NCBI GenBank assembly: GCA_021791075.1
Contig: JAJYXH010000052.1
Coordinates: 1 to 27,514 of the forward strand
Direction of reading: 5' to 3'
DNA length: 27,514 nucleotides
Source: Microcaldota archaeon
GTDB lineage: Archaea; Micrarchaeota; Micrarchaeia; Micrarchaeales; CABMGC01
The notes under the pieces are model-generated. The model made no database searches. It saw only the letters and a list, made by a program, of their open reading frames with translations, and had not been told where the DNA came from. The position numbers were made by a program, and so were the translations under genes. Shown here piece by piece: positions 1 to 6,609 of the stretch (the stretch's first letter is position 1; the number at the start of each line of letters is the position of its first letter).

Positions 1-78
1 AATGTATAGATAATGCTACACGATAGCACAGCAGGTGCATACTGCTACAACATTACCAGTACCATAACTCCATTATAG

Positions 79-95
79 GTACTAGTTACTAGTAC
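79..95. repeat. 17-bp perfect palindrome
   Basis: GTACTAGT and ACTAGTAC flank a single T. It sits in an AT-rich stretch at the window edge, downstream of the minus-strand genes. It could be an operator for a gene outside the window or a short terminator stem. Nothing in the visible sequence decides between these. Confidence 0.4.
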
Positions 96-114
96 TTCTA
101 CTTTTACACAACCA

Positions 115-228
115 TTAGTAGTTATGATTTCCTGAGCAGCGCAGCATGAAGAGGATGTAGGCGAAGCTGAGGGAGACTATGCCGATAAGAAGGCGTATCG
201 CATATTTTACGTCTATTTTGTATTGCAT
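115..228 (-). CDS. Possible 37-residue single-span membrane peptide
   Basis: An ATG at 226-228 opens a 37-codon frame ending in TAA at 115-117. The product begins MQYKIDVKYAIRLL, continues as a hydrophobic run of about 20 residues rich in Ile, Leu, Phe, Ser and Ala, and ends in the polar tail CSGNHNY. That pattern fits one membrane helix with a positively charged N-terminus. The start lies 14 nt after the stop of the upstream ATPase gene on the same strand, so the two could be co-transcribed. I recognise no family and see no strong ribosome binding site. The hydrophobic pattern is the only coding evidence; a chance frame is a real alternative. Confidence 0.3.
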   Translation of the reverse strand: MQYKIDVKYAIRLLIGIVSLSFAYILFMLRCSGNHNY

Positions 229-242
229 TTGTTGTCAGCCTT

Positions 243-1604
243 TTATTTCCCTACTGTAGTTTGTTTCTGAAACTCCTGCTTGAGCACCCATTCGTATATT
301 GGCATATACTCTATCATTATTCCGTTTACCGTCTCAATGGACTTGTAGTCGTGTGTCACCACCAACCCGTTCTTAATCCCCAGTTCTTTTGCACACTCCG
401 TCAACCCGCCCACTTCGCGTTCTTTTGCATTAATGGCGGAGACATCATAGGCTACCTGTATTGCGGAAATTTTCTTCCCCTCTTTCAGTATAAAATCAAC
501 CTCTCTTTCGCTTGCTGCGGATTTCCAGTAGTGCAGTTCCGTATTCCTCCCCATGTTGGTCTTCCTAAGCAGCTCGCATGCAACCAGATTTTCCAGCAGC
601 CTGCCCCTGATCTCCGTGAAATTGAATCCGATAACTCCTACAAAGCCATTATCTATGGAGTACACTTTTCTTGGGCTGTTCTCCTGCTCCTTTACGGAGA
701 ACGAGAACCTCTTGACAAAAAAGAAGAGGTAGGAACTCGCAAGATACTCAGAGAAGCGCTGTACCGTCTTTACAGGCATCCCTTTTGTCTTCCCTTCCTT
801 TGTGGAGTTGGATATGCTGTTAAAGGTTATCTGAGACGAGACGTTTGTGAGGTAGAATTTGGCCAGAAAACGCAGCCTGTCCTGATTTCTTATCCTGTAC
901 CTGTTTGCGACATCCTTTATTAGGATGGTGTCAAAGTAGCTTAGAAGCAGCTCCTCCTTGTTTTTAGAGAGAACCACTGCAGGCATGCCCCCGTAACGGA
1001 GGTACTGGTTCAGGAGGCGCCTAAGTTCGTCGCTGTTCTTGGATATGTCTGCCACCGCCCCTATCTCCAGACCATTAAATCTGGCAAATTCCAGAAAGCT
1101 TAGGGGCATTATGTTTGTGGTTATATGCCTGCCTGATAGCAACGTTGAGTATTCCGAACTCAGGAGGGCCGATGACGATCCGGTTATGATGAATGAGGCG
1201 TCATTCCTCTCTGATATCCCCCGCACAAAGCGTTCCCATCCGTCTACTTCCTGGGCCTCATCGATTATGATTAGCGGCTTTCGTTTGGGTCTGATCTCCC
1301 GCTTATAGACCGCGTATGCGTCAAGCAGCAGCGCGTAATTCCTCTCTATAAGCTTCTCGTCCTCCAGATTGATTATGAGGATGTCTTCCTTGCCGTAACC
1401 GGCATCTATAAACAACTTGGACACCTGCCGCGCTATGAAGGACTTGCCGCATCGCCGCACCCCTGTCTCCACTATTATGTTATTATTCCCGTCTATCAGG
1501 CTCTTTATCCTGTCCGTATACCCATGTCTCTCGATTCCGGTATCTATCTCCCTTCCTCAGAAGTTCCATCCAGACAGGGCATTAAGGAGTGATATGTCAT
1601 CCAT
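243..1604 (-). pseudogene. Archaeal ATPase (AAA_14 / DUF4143 type) interrupted by an in-frame TGA
   Basis: This is an ATPase of the archaeal AAA_14 plus DUF4143 group, common in accessory regions and of unsettled role. Visible parts are a Walker A motif GVRRCGKS, a Walker B motif LIIIDEAQE, a sensor-like ITGSSS, and a C-terminal segment with HYWK and EVDFI that resembles the nuclease-like DUF4143 tail. The natural start is probably the ATG at 1602-1604, which begins MDDISLLNALSGWNF. The next codon, 1557-1559, is TGA, and the same frame then continues with GREIDTGIERHGYTDRI into the Walker A motif. Members I recall have Trp at this place (NFW), so a TGG to TGA change is likely. A GTG at 1470-1472 could restart translation, but it would remove the first beta strand of the P-loop. 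A sequencing error or translational recoding are alternatives. With readthrough the protein would be 453 residues. Confidence 0.75.
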
Positions 1605-1967
1605 GTTTGTCTTATGTGACACAAATTAGTGCTGTTCGTTTTCCCGGCTGATATCCGAGCATCAAGTTCCATAACATCCTGATAGCCAGATATCGAGTAC
1701 TGGCAGAGGGGCACATCGAGTGCTCAAGGCGCGTACTTCATCACCGTGCCGCCATTATCAGTCCAGTAGACGTTGCCTGAGGAGTCGACGGCGATGGCAT
1801 CGAGCTGGCTCTGCCCGGAGGCGAGGGTGGTGACTTGGCTGTTTGAGGTAGTGTACTCCATTGCCGTGAGATGGTTCTTGGTTATCTGAACGATTTGGAC
1901 GAACCTGTCGCAAGGCGGTATGTATGGTTGGAATGAGATAAGGATGTGGGATCTTGTCCAGGAACCG
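1605..1967. other. Gene-poor stretch with decayed coding remnant
   Basis: This 363-bp gap separates the ATPase gene from the stop of the surface-protein gene. The only recognisable content is the NHL-blade remnant at 1724-1867 on the minus strand. The part next to the ATPase start (about 1605-1720) should hold that gene's promoter, but I see no convincing TATA box. Confidence 0.5.
1724..1867 (-). pseudogene. Orphan NHL/Vgb-type beta-propeller blade remnant
   Basis: The last 47 residues of an open frame ending in TGA at 1724 read as one complete blade: LASGQSQLDAIAVDSSGNV followed by YWTDNGGTVMKY. This is the typical pattern of NHL or virginiamycin-lyase-like repeats, in which a strand pair centred on GIAVDSSGNVYWTD recurs many times per protein. 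Here there is one blade only, with no start codon or signal peptide of its own. Upstream the frame runs into the surface-protein gene in another frame and loses similarity. It is best read as the 3' end of a vanished surface protein, perhaps a related one deleted by recombination at this locus. Confidence 0.5.
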
Positions 1968-3971
1968 TCAGTTCGGCCCTCCGCCGCCGAGGAAGCCGCC
2001 GCCAGAGCCCGGGATCTCACATTCTCCATTATAGAATCCTCCAGGGATCCCATTTGTGCTATCCCATGTGCCTATTCCTGTGGAGGATACTGGGGCGTAG
2101 TAAGCTACTGCCAAAGAGGATGGATAAGCACCTACACAATATATATTTCCATTATATACTGCGCATGCTCCTGTCTGCTCCAGAACATCAGGATATGGAG
2201 TGGTTACCTGCCAAGGTCCCATTCCTGTACTAGATATGGGTGCGTAATAGGAAATCCGTGTAGTTCCTCCAGGACTGTATCCGACACAGTACATATCGGT
2301 TGTCGTTGCAGAACACCCAATATTTGGATCGTCAAGCGGATACTGTCCAGTAGATCCAGGGTATATCCACGAGCCGAACCCAGCTGTGGAAATAGGTGCA
2401 TAGTAGCTCCAAGGATAAGAAGTTCCAGCCCCATTACAGAATATGTACCCGTTGGAGACCACACAGCCTGATTGTTCAAAACTACTTGGATACGTACCAT
2501 AACCAGTCCATGTGCCTATTCCCGTGGAGGAGATTGGTGCATAGTAGTAATCATTGGCACTTGGACTGTGAGTACCGATACAGAACAGATAGCCATTGTA
2601 GGCAGAGCATCCTCCCTGATATTGAATAAGATAGGGATATGGAGTTGTGGAAGTCCAGATTCCTATTCCTGTAGAGGATATGGGGGCATAATATGAAGCA
2701 GTAGTAGAACCTCCAAGGCAGTAGATGTAGTTATTGTAGATTGAGCATGAGCCAGCAGTGAAGCCGCTTCCGGGATATGGCGTTGTTGCTGTCCAGGTGC
2801 CGATGCCACTAGAAGAGATGGATGCGTAGTTGACCTCAGTGGCAGTAGGCCCTCCAATGCAGTATATATCAGCAGCAGGTATCGTGGTAGTGCTGCTGGT
2901 AGTGGATGATGTGCTTGAGGTTGTGGATGAGGTTGTGGATGAGGTCGTGGAAGATGTTGTGGATGATGTAGTCGATGAGGTGGTGGGCGTGCTCGTGCTG
3001 CTCGTGCTCGAGATGCTGCTGCTCACCGCAGCCGTGGTCTGCTGCACGAGGCTTGCCAGGACCGTCGGCTGCTGGTAGTTGGAGTACCACGTCCCGCTGT
3101 ACGAGAGCGAGCTCGAGGTGCAGTTCTGGTCGTTTCCTGAATAGTCATTGCAGTCGCCGTTGAGCGGCCACCACGCTATGATGTTCGTTAGATCTATTGG
3201 CGCGCCGCCTATTCCTGATATGTATAATGATGCCATGTCGTTAGGGGATATCGAGGTGTTGTAGACCTGGAAGTCTGCCATGTAGCCGTTGAACCACTCC
3301 GATCCTGCAGAGTTGCCGAATGTGACGCCCGTAGTTCCAGAGTCGAGAGGGGTTCCTGGAGAGAGCGTGTTGCTAACCGCCTCTCCGACCCCGTCAACGT
3401 ATACACTCTGCCTTCCGCTCGAGGCGTTGTAGGTCTCGGCGACGAAGTACCACGTATTCGCCTGGAGGTTCGACGGCGTTGTTATTGAGTAGATTGTCGG
3501 GTCAGCCTCTATGGAGCCCTGGATCGCATACTGGGTGGTTGATGAGGGCACCACCGTAAGCGCCCAGCTCGGGGTTATCGAGGCTATCAGCTCGTCGTTG
3601 CCAGGGGTTAGCGGGCCGGTGACATAGATCCAGCCCGATGCGGTCACAGAATTCGGTGTCAATGGGATCTGGCTCGGCGCATAGGTGAAGTATGAGGACT
3701 GGCCGTTGAAGAGTGCGACGAACTTTGGGATCTGGCCGGTGCAGACTCCCTGCAGCTCAACGAAGTCAGGATTGAAAGGGCCGTAGGGCCTGTATACAGT
3801 GCATGCGCCAGGCTGGGCCTTCGACTCGAATGTGAGCGGATTGAACAGGCCGAGGAAGTAGAGCGCGATCAGAACTATCACTATGACAAGTATAGCCCAT
3901 CCGTACGTGGTAAGGTACTCCAGGGCAGACTGCCCCTTGGCAGGGCTGCCGCGCCTTACTCTATCTGCCAT
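1968..3971 (-). CDS. Class III signal-peptide surface protein with LamG-like domain and kelch-like propeller
   Basis: This is a 667-residue predicted surface protein. Residues 1-13 are a short basic leader ending in KG, followed by QSALEYL and a hydrophobic helix (about 23-43). This is the archaeal class III or type IV pilin-like signal, expected to be cut after Gly13 by a prepilin peptidase, with Glu at +5. Residues about 82-255 resemble a LamG/concanavalin-like domain (YVDGVGEAV, WFNGYMADFQVYN). Residues about 315-363 are an almost pure Ser/Thr linker, probably glycosylated. Residues about 367-655 hold six repeats of 46-50 residues, each with a Y-C-x-G strand and a YYAPISSTGIGTW core, which would make a six-bladed kelch-like propeller. 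Repeat cysteines may pair. The tail is Gly-rich. Ligand is unknown; adhesion or host contact is inference. A TATA box lies 24 bp upstream of the start, so the message is probably leaderless. Confidence 0.85.
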   Translation of the reverse strand: MADRVRRGSPAKGQSALEYLTTYGWAILVIVIVLIALYFLGLFNPLTFESKAQPGACTVYRPYGPFNPDFVELQGVCTGQIPKFVALFNGQSSYFTYAPSQIPLTPNSVTASGWIYVTGPLTPGNDELIASITPSWALTVVPSSTTQYAIQGSIEADPTIYSITTPSNLQANTWYFVAETYNASSGRQSVYVDGVGEAVSNTLSPGTPLDSGTTGVTFGNSAGSEWFNGYMADFQVYNTSISPNDMASLYISGIGGAPIDLTNIIAWWPLNGDCNDYSGNDQNCTSSSLSYSGTWYSNYQQPTVLASLVQQTTAAVSSSISSTSSTSTPTTSSTTSSTTSSTTSSTTSSTTSSTSSTTSSTTTIPAADIYCIGGPTATEVNYASISSSGIGTWTATTPYPGSGFTAGSCSIYNNYIYCLGGSTTASYYAPISSTGIGIWTSTTPYPYLIQYQGGCSAYNGYLFCIGTHSPSANDYYYAPISSTGIGTWTGYGTYPSSFEQSGCVVSNGYIFCNGAGTSYPWSYYAPISTAGFGSWIYPGSTGQYPLDDPNIGCSATTTDMYCVGYSPGGTTRISYYAPISSTGMGPWQVTTPYPDVLEQTGACAVYNGNIYCVGAYPSSLAVAYYAPVSSTGIGTWDSTNGIPGGFYNGECEIPGSGGGFLGGGGPN
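2920..2979. repeat. 12-bp tandem repeat array coding for the Thr/Ser linker
   Basis: About five 12-bp units follow each other, the first two identical (GTTGTGGATGAG on the plus strand). Later units differ at one to three positions. On the minus strand each unit encodes four residues of the TTSS pattern, so unit gain or loss keeps the frame and changes linker length. Confidence 0.8.
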
Positions 3972-3994
3972 ATGTTCATCTTACCCTATATATG

Positions 3995-4002
3995 CTTATA
4001 AA
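3995..4002 (-). promoter_or_regulatory. TATA box of the surface-protein gene
   Basis: The minus strand reads TTTATAAG, 24 bp before the ATG at 3969-3971. This is the usual archaeal distance from TATA box to transcription start, so transcription should begin at or next to the start codon (leaderless message). Confidence 0.6.
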
Positions 4003-4055
4003 CTTGACTGGATGTCCATCCACTCCTAACAAACACAAGACCGAGTCTGCATGGC

Positions 4056-4475
4056 TTATCTCTTTGAGATTATCCTCTTTGTTTCTGATACCAGCTTCTT
4101 TACATCGCCCAGATCTTGCGCCTGGGGATATGCCTGGTCATCATAAGAGGCATCGGAGTAGGCGTGAATGAGCATGTTTCTTAGCGCTCTTCTATCCCTC
4201 ACCGGTTTTATTACACCTTCACCCAGATGCTCTTTAAGCTGATCGAGCATCGAGATCTCGTTTCCCGGGAGACCTTCTGCGAGACCCTTGTGAAGCAGAG
4301 CCAGAAGATCAAACTCCTTGTCACTTATTAGTTGAAGGTTTCTCTCGACAGCGTTCTTGACTATGGTATCTGAACGGATGTATCTCTCTCTGCTCTGCGG
4401 AAGCATATCGGAGAGCCGCTGCATATACTTCTCCAGATCGATTATCTCCTTCTTAATACGCTCTTTGTCCATCAT
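4056..4475 (-). CDS. hepT: HepT-type HEPN toxin (putative ribonuclease)
   Basis: The 139-residue all-helical protein has the HepT signature R-x4-H-x-Y at residues 99-106 (RNMLIHAY). In characterised HepT/MntA systems this motif forms the ribonuclease active site, and its Tyr is the residue that the partner antitoxin modifies with AMP. The length is normal for the family. The gene overlaps the end of the antitoxin gene by 4 nt (ATGA), so the two are translationally coupled. A second ATG follows the first, so the start could be three bases later. The toxin role is inferred from the family and the pairing. Confidence 0.85.
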   Translation of the reverse strand: MMDKERIKKEIIDLEKYMQRLSDMLPQSRERYIRSDTIVKNAVERNLQLISDKEFDLLALLHKGLAEGLPGNEISMLDQLKEHLGEGVIKPVRDRRALRNMLIHAYSDASYDDQAYPQAQDLGDVKKLVSETKRIISKR

Positions 4476-4987
4476 TGTGCCCCACCGATCTGAAGTTGGT
4501 ACAATCTCTCAAAATCTGACCATTGTCTTACCATCTCCATGTTGTAACCATGGAGCCTGTCCTTGTCCCTTACATAAAGTATAATGCCCTCATCGAAGAG
4601 TCTGCTCTGCACATTTAGTGGAAGTTCGTTAAGAATTGATATATCTATCAGTCGGTCCGGCGAGATTGAGGAGAGATACTCAAGTTGCACATTTTTGAAG
4701 TCCGTGTCCTCAGCCGGCAACAGGGCCACATCAACATCCCTGTATCCGTACTCCTTCCTTGCATAGCTGCCGAAGAGTATAACTGCTATGACCCTTTTAT
4801 CCTCCTTTGCCTTTTCCACAAGTTCAGAAAGCCTCTTCTCCACCGTTTCGGTCCTGCCTATCCATTGTTCTATCGCCTCCTCGGCGGCCTTGCTTATAGA
4901 CCCTTTTCCGTATCCGAATCTCTTCATTGCAAGTTCCCTTAGCCTCCTGTCAGTGCCGTCTTCAATGTAGATCTTCGTCTCGGCCAT
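4472..4987 (-). CDS. mntA: MntA-type nucleotidyltransferase antitoxin with N-terminal ribbon-helix-helix domain
   Basis: The 171-residue protein has two parts. Residues about 4-43 (TKIYIEDGTDRRLRELA and on to EEAIEQWI) look like a ribbon-helix-helix DNA-binding domain. Residues about 50-150 are a minimal nucleotidyltransferase with the motif GSYARKEYGYRDVDVAL, in which Gly73-Ser74 and Asp85 and Asp87 are the expected nucleotide and metal ligands. MntA antitoxins silence HepT by adding AMP to its active-site Tyr. Ordinary MntA proteins are shorter and lack the DNA-binding part, so this one may both modify the toxin and repress the operon. An inverted repeat covering the TATA box supports autoregulation. 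It is the first gene of the pair. Confidence 0.85.
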   Translation of the reverse strand: MAETKIYIEDGTDRRLRELAMKRFGYGKGSISKAAEEAIEQWIGRTETVEKRLSELVEKAKEDKRVIAVILFGSYARKEYGYRDVDVALLPAEDTDFKNVQLEYLSSISPDRLIDISILNELPLNVQSRLFDEGIILYVRDKDRLHGYNMEMVRQWSDFERLYQLQIGGAQ

Positions 4988-5004
4988 AAGACTTCATTAG
5001 GGAT

Positions 5005-5022
5005 TAAGGTATTTATACCTTA
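5005..5022 (-). promoter_or_regulatory. TATA box embedded in an inverted repeat (putative autoregulatory operator)
   Basis: TAAGGTA and TACCTTA are perfect inverted arms around a 4-bp centre. On the minus strand the centre and arms form TATAAATA, about 25 bp before the mntA start. A repressor bound here would block TBP. The ribbon-helix-helix domain of MntA is the obvious candidate. Confidence 0.6.
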
Positions 5023-5039
5023 TGACTAGGGCAGGGCAG

Positions 5040-5138
5040 TTACTTCCCGATGTAACCCTTTGCCTTGAGGAGCTCCGCGTTGAGTATCGCGGCTCCTGCT
5101 GCGCCCCGAATCGTGTTGCGACTCAGAACGACGGACTT
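5040..5138 (-). pseudogene. Orphan duplicate of the asd 3' end
   Basis: The minus strand encodes KSVVLSRNTIRGAAGAAI and on through NAELLKAKGYIGK to a TAA at 5040-5042. This matches the last 32 residues of the intact asd gene (KFVVLSHNTIRGAAGAAI to KGYLGQ). Sixty-three bases (5056-5118) are identical to 6626-6688, silent positions included, while both flanks are clearly diverged. No start or catalytic part is present. The copy lies just beyond the AbiE pair, so AbiE is bracketed by two asd ends. It may be a displaced 3' end left by integration, or the remains of a second asd gene. Confidence 0.85.
5056..5118. repeat. 63-bp direct repeat, copy 1 (orphan asd tail)
   Basis: Identical to 6626-6688 in the same orientation, 1570 bp apart. 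The two copies enclose the abiE pair. Confidence 0.9.
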
Positions 5139-5167
5139 GATCCGTGGATATAGCAAGGGCTTGGCCC

Positions 5168-5800
5168 CTAATAAGGGCTCTGCATCTCTCCGGAGTCCGC
5201 CTGGTGCTTGTATCTCTTTATAAAATTGGTAACTGAAACTGACGTGTGTTTATCATAGAACTTAAGATATTCGGCCAGTTTCCTTCTATCTATTGCCTTA
5301 AGAAGGCCGCCATAGTCCCGAATCGATAGCCTGACTTTGTAATAGAATAGGTCTATCAGTGTCTTCTCCGGGTCTGACACGGGAACTTTTAGGCCGGCAT
5401 ACCCGATCACTTCGAAGCCGAAGAAGTACTTTGCAGGCACATGGTGTACGAATATGGTGTTCTTTGGATCGCCGAATATATGCATTCTTGAATTTCTGAC
5501 CTTTCTTAGAGTCAGGATCTCGGGCCTGGAATCTTGTGTCCAGAGATCCCTGATGGTTAGTGCCGAGAGCAGGCCATAATAGAAGGGGGTAAACGCAAAG
5601 CCGGCAACGGCGCTGTCCCTTTTCAGGGTATACGACCCCTTCCTTATGGTATACAGCCTGCCGCTGCTCTTAAGATACGAGATTGTCCTAGGTAGATTGC
5701 CGGTTCTCTTCCCTTTTCCCTTTAGATATAGCTCCACGTCCCTGTAAGTGAAAACTGGGTATTTGGCAAAATGGCTGATGATCTCATTGCTTATGGGCAT
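5168..5800 (-). CDS. abiEi: AbiEi-type antitoxin
   Basis: The 210-residue protein fits the AbiEi family, the antitoxin and transcriptional repressor of type IV AbiE systems. The first 60 or so residues (FAKYPVFTYRDVELYL to LYTIRKGSYTL) form the usual winged-helix DNA-binding part. Later the family signature VSDPEKTLIDLFYY appears. In known systems AbiEi counters the AbiEii nucleotidyltransferase without binding it stably, and represses the operon through repeats at the promoter. Its ATG lies 17 nt inside the abiEii gene, so toxin precedes antitoxin here. The stop is 30 bp from the orphan asd tail. Confidence 0.85.
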   Translation of the reverse strand: MPISNEIISHFAKYPVFTYRDVELYLKGKGKRTGNLPRTISYLKSSGRLYTIRKGSYTLKRDSAVAGFAFTPFYYGLLSALTIRDLWTQDSRPEILTLRKVRNSRMHIFGDPKNTIFVHHVPAKYFFGFEVIGYAGLKVPVSDPEKTLIDLFYYKVRLSIRDYGGLLKAIDRRKLAEYLKFYDKHTSVSVTNFIKRYKHQADSGEMQSPY

Positions 5801-6479
5801 TCAACCACGCTGAGATGTTTTTAATCATGAGGTCGAAGGTAGGCGGCAGGCCTGCAATTATCAGGTGATCCAGGCTGCGCATGTTAGTCGGCGGACTGTC
5901 TCTGATCCTCTCCAGCAGGCTCTTCAGGGCCTTGACCGTCTTGTTGCTTGGCTTCTTTACGAACTGAACGAGATGGTAGATGTCGTATAAGTCCTGGGCT
6001 TCGGGCTCGTCAAACTTCCTGACCCTGTCAAGCTTGTCCTTGTACGCCTCTACCTTCTCAGACAGCAGCTCTTCTGGGGTGAGGGCGAGTATTATCATCC
6101 TGCTTTCGTCGATTTTTGTGTACTCTACAGGAGTGCCCTTCCTGTAATTGAAGTTGATATCCACCTTCATCTTGACATTTGACTCTACGAGGAAATGCAT
6201 GGTATTGGTGGAACTGTCATAGCCTTTCTCCTTCAGCGCAAATCCCTTGTCCTTGAGGAATTCTGATATCTCCCTATAGAGCACCATCCTCTCTTCCTGG
6301 GACCCGGCTTTCATATAGAAATCTAGGTCCCTGGAGAACCTGTTTCCTTGGTAGCATCTCCATATCGAAGTCCCGCCATGCATGACTATGTCCCCGTATC
6401 TGCCATAAAACAGCTCGACTAGCGCGTCTTCCACATTCGCCTTGTCAAGCTGTGATCTGTCCCGGAATTCCACGAACAT
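5784..6479 (-). CDS. abiEii: AbiEii-type nucleotidyltransferase toxin
   Basis: The 231-residue protein has the nucleotidyltransferase signature HGGTSIWRCYQGNRFSRDLDF, with Gly35-Gly36-Thr37 and Asp51 and Asp53 as expected nucleotide and metal residues. Downstream is the family pattern EKVEAYKDKLDR and DLYDIYHL. AbiEii-like toxins transfer nucleotides to RNA (tRNA acceptor ends in the studied MenT cases) and cause growth arrest, often in phage defence. Length is slightly below that of typical AbiEii proteins. The start codon ATG is part of the first of three direct repeats at the promoter, which suggests tight regulation by the partner AbiEi. Assignment to the family is firm; the target is unknown. 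Confidence 0.85.
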   Translation of the reverse strand: MFVEFRDRSQLDKANVEDALVELFYGRYGDIVMHGGTSIWRCYQGNRFSRDLDFYMKAGSQEERMVLYREISEFLKDKGFALKEKGYDSSTNTMHFLVESNVKMKVDINFNYRKGTPVEYTKIDESRMIILALTPEELLSEKVEAYKDKLDRVRKFDEPEAQDLYDIYHLVQFVKKPSNKTVKALKSLLERIRDSPPTNMRSLDHLIIAGLPPTFDLMIKNISAWLNAHKQ

Positions 6480-6532
6480 CCCTGTATTTTATCTTTTATC
6501 TAACATCCCTGTATTACTAACATCCCTGTATT
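6475..6532. promoter_or_regulatory. Three direct repeats at the abiE promoter
   Basis: The 14-mer AACATCCCTGTATT occurs exactly at 6475-6488, 6502-6515 and 6519-6532. The first copy contains the abiEii start codon (CAT at 6477-6479). The third ends in a TATA-like run (TTTATAAAA on the minus strand, about 6531-6539). They are likely binding sites for AbiEi, or the result of repeated duplication of the start region. Confidence 0.7.
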
Positions 6533-6609
6533 TTATAAATGCATATTGTTACATATATTTGTAATGATATGTACTTCAATATTTATAAGGGCTTCGGCAG
6601 CTTAGGCAG

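Noticed and set aside
1557..1559. TGA read as Trp throughout the genome
   Set aside because: Several intact genes here end in TGA with no continuation of homology, such as the acyltransferase, E1 alpha and E2 genes. A general code change is not supported.
2830..3078. Plus-strand frame with repeated VVDEVV
   Set aside because: It is the complement of the Thr/Ser repeat of the surface-protein gene, and its periodic sequence follows from the 12-bp repeats.
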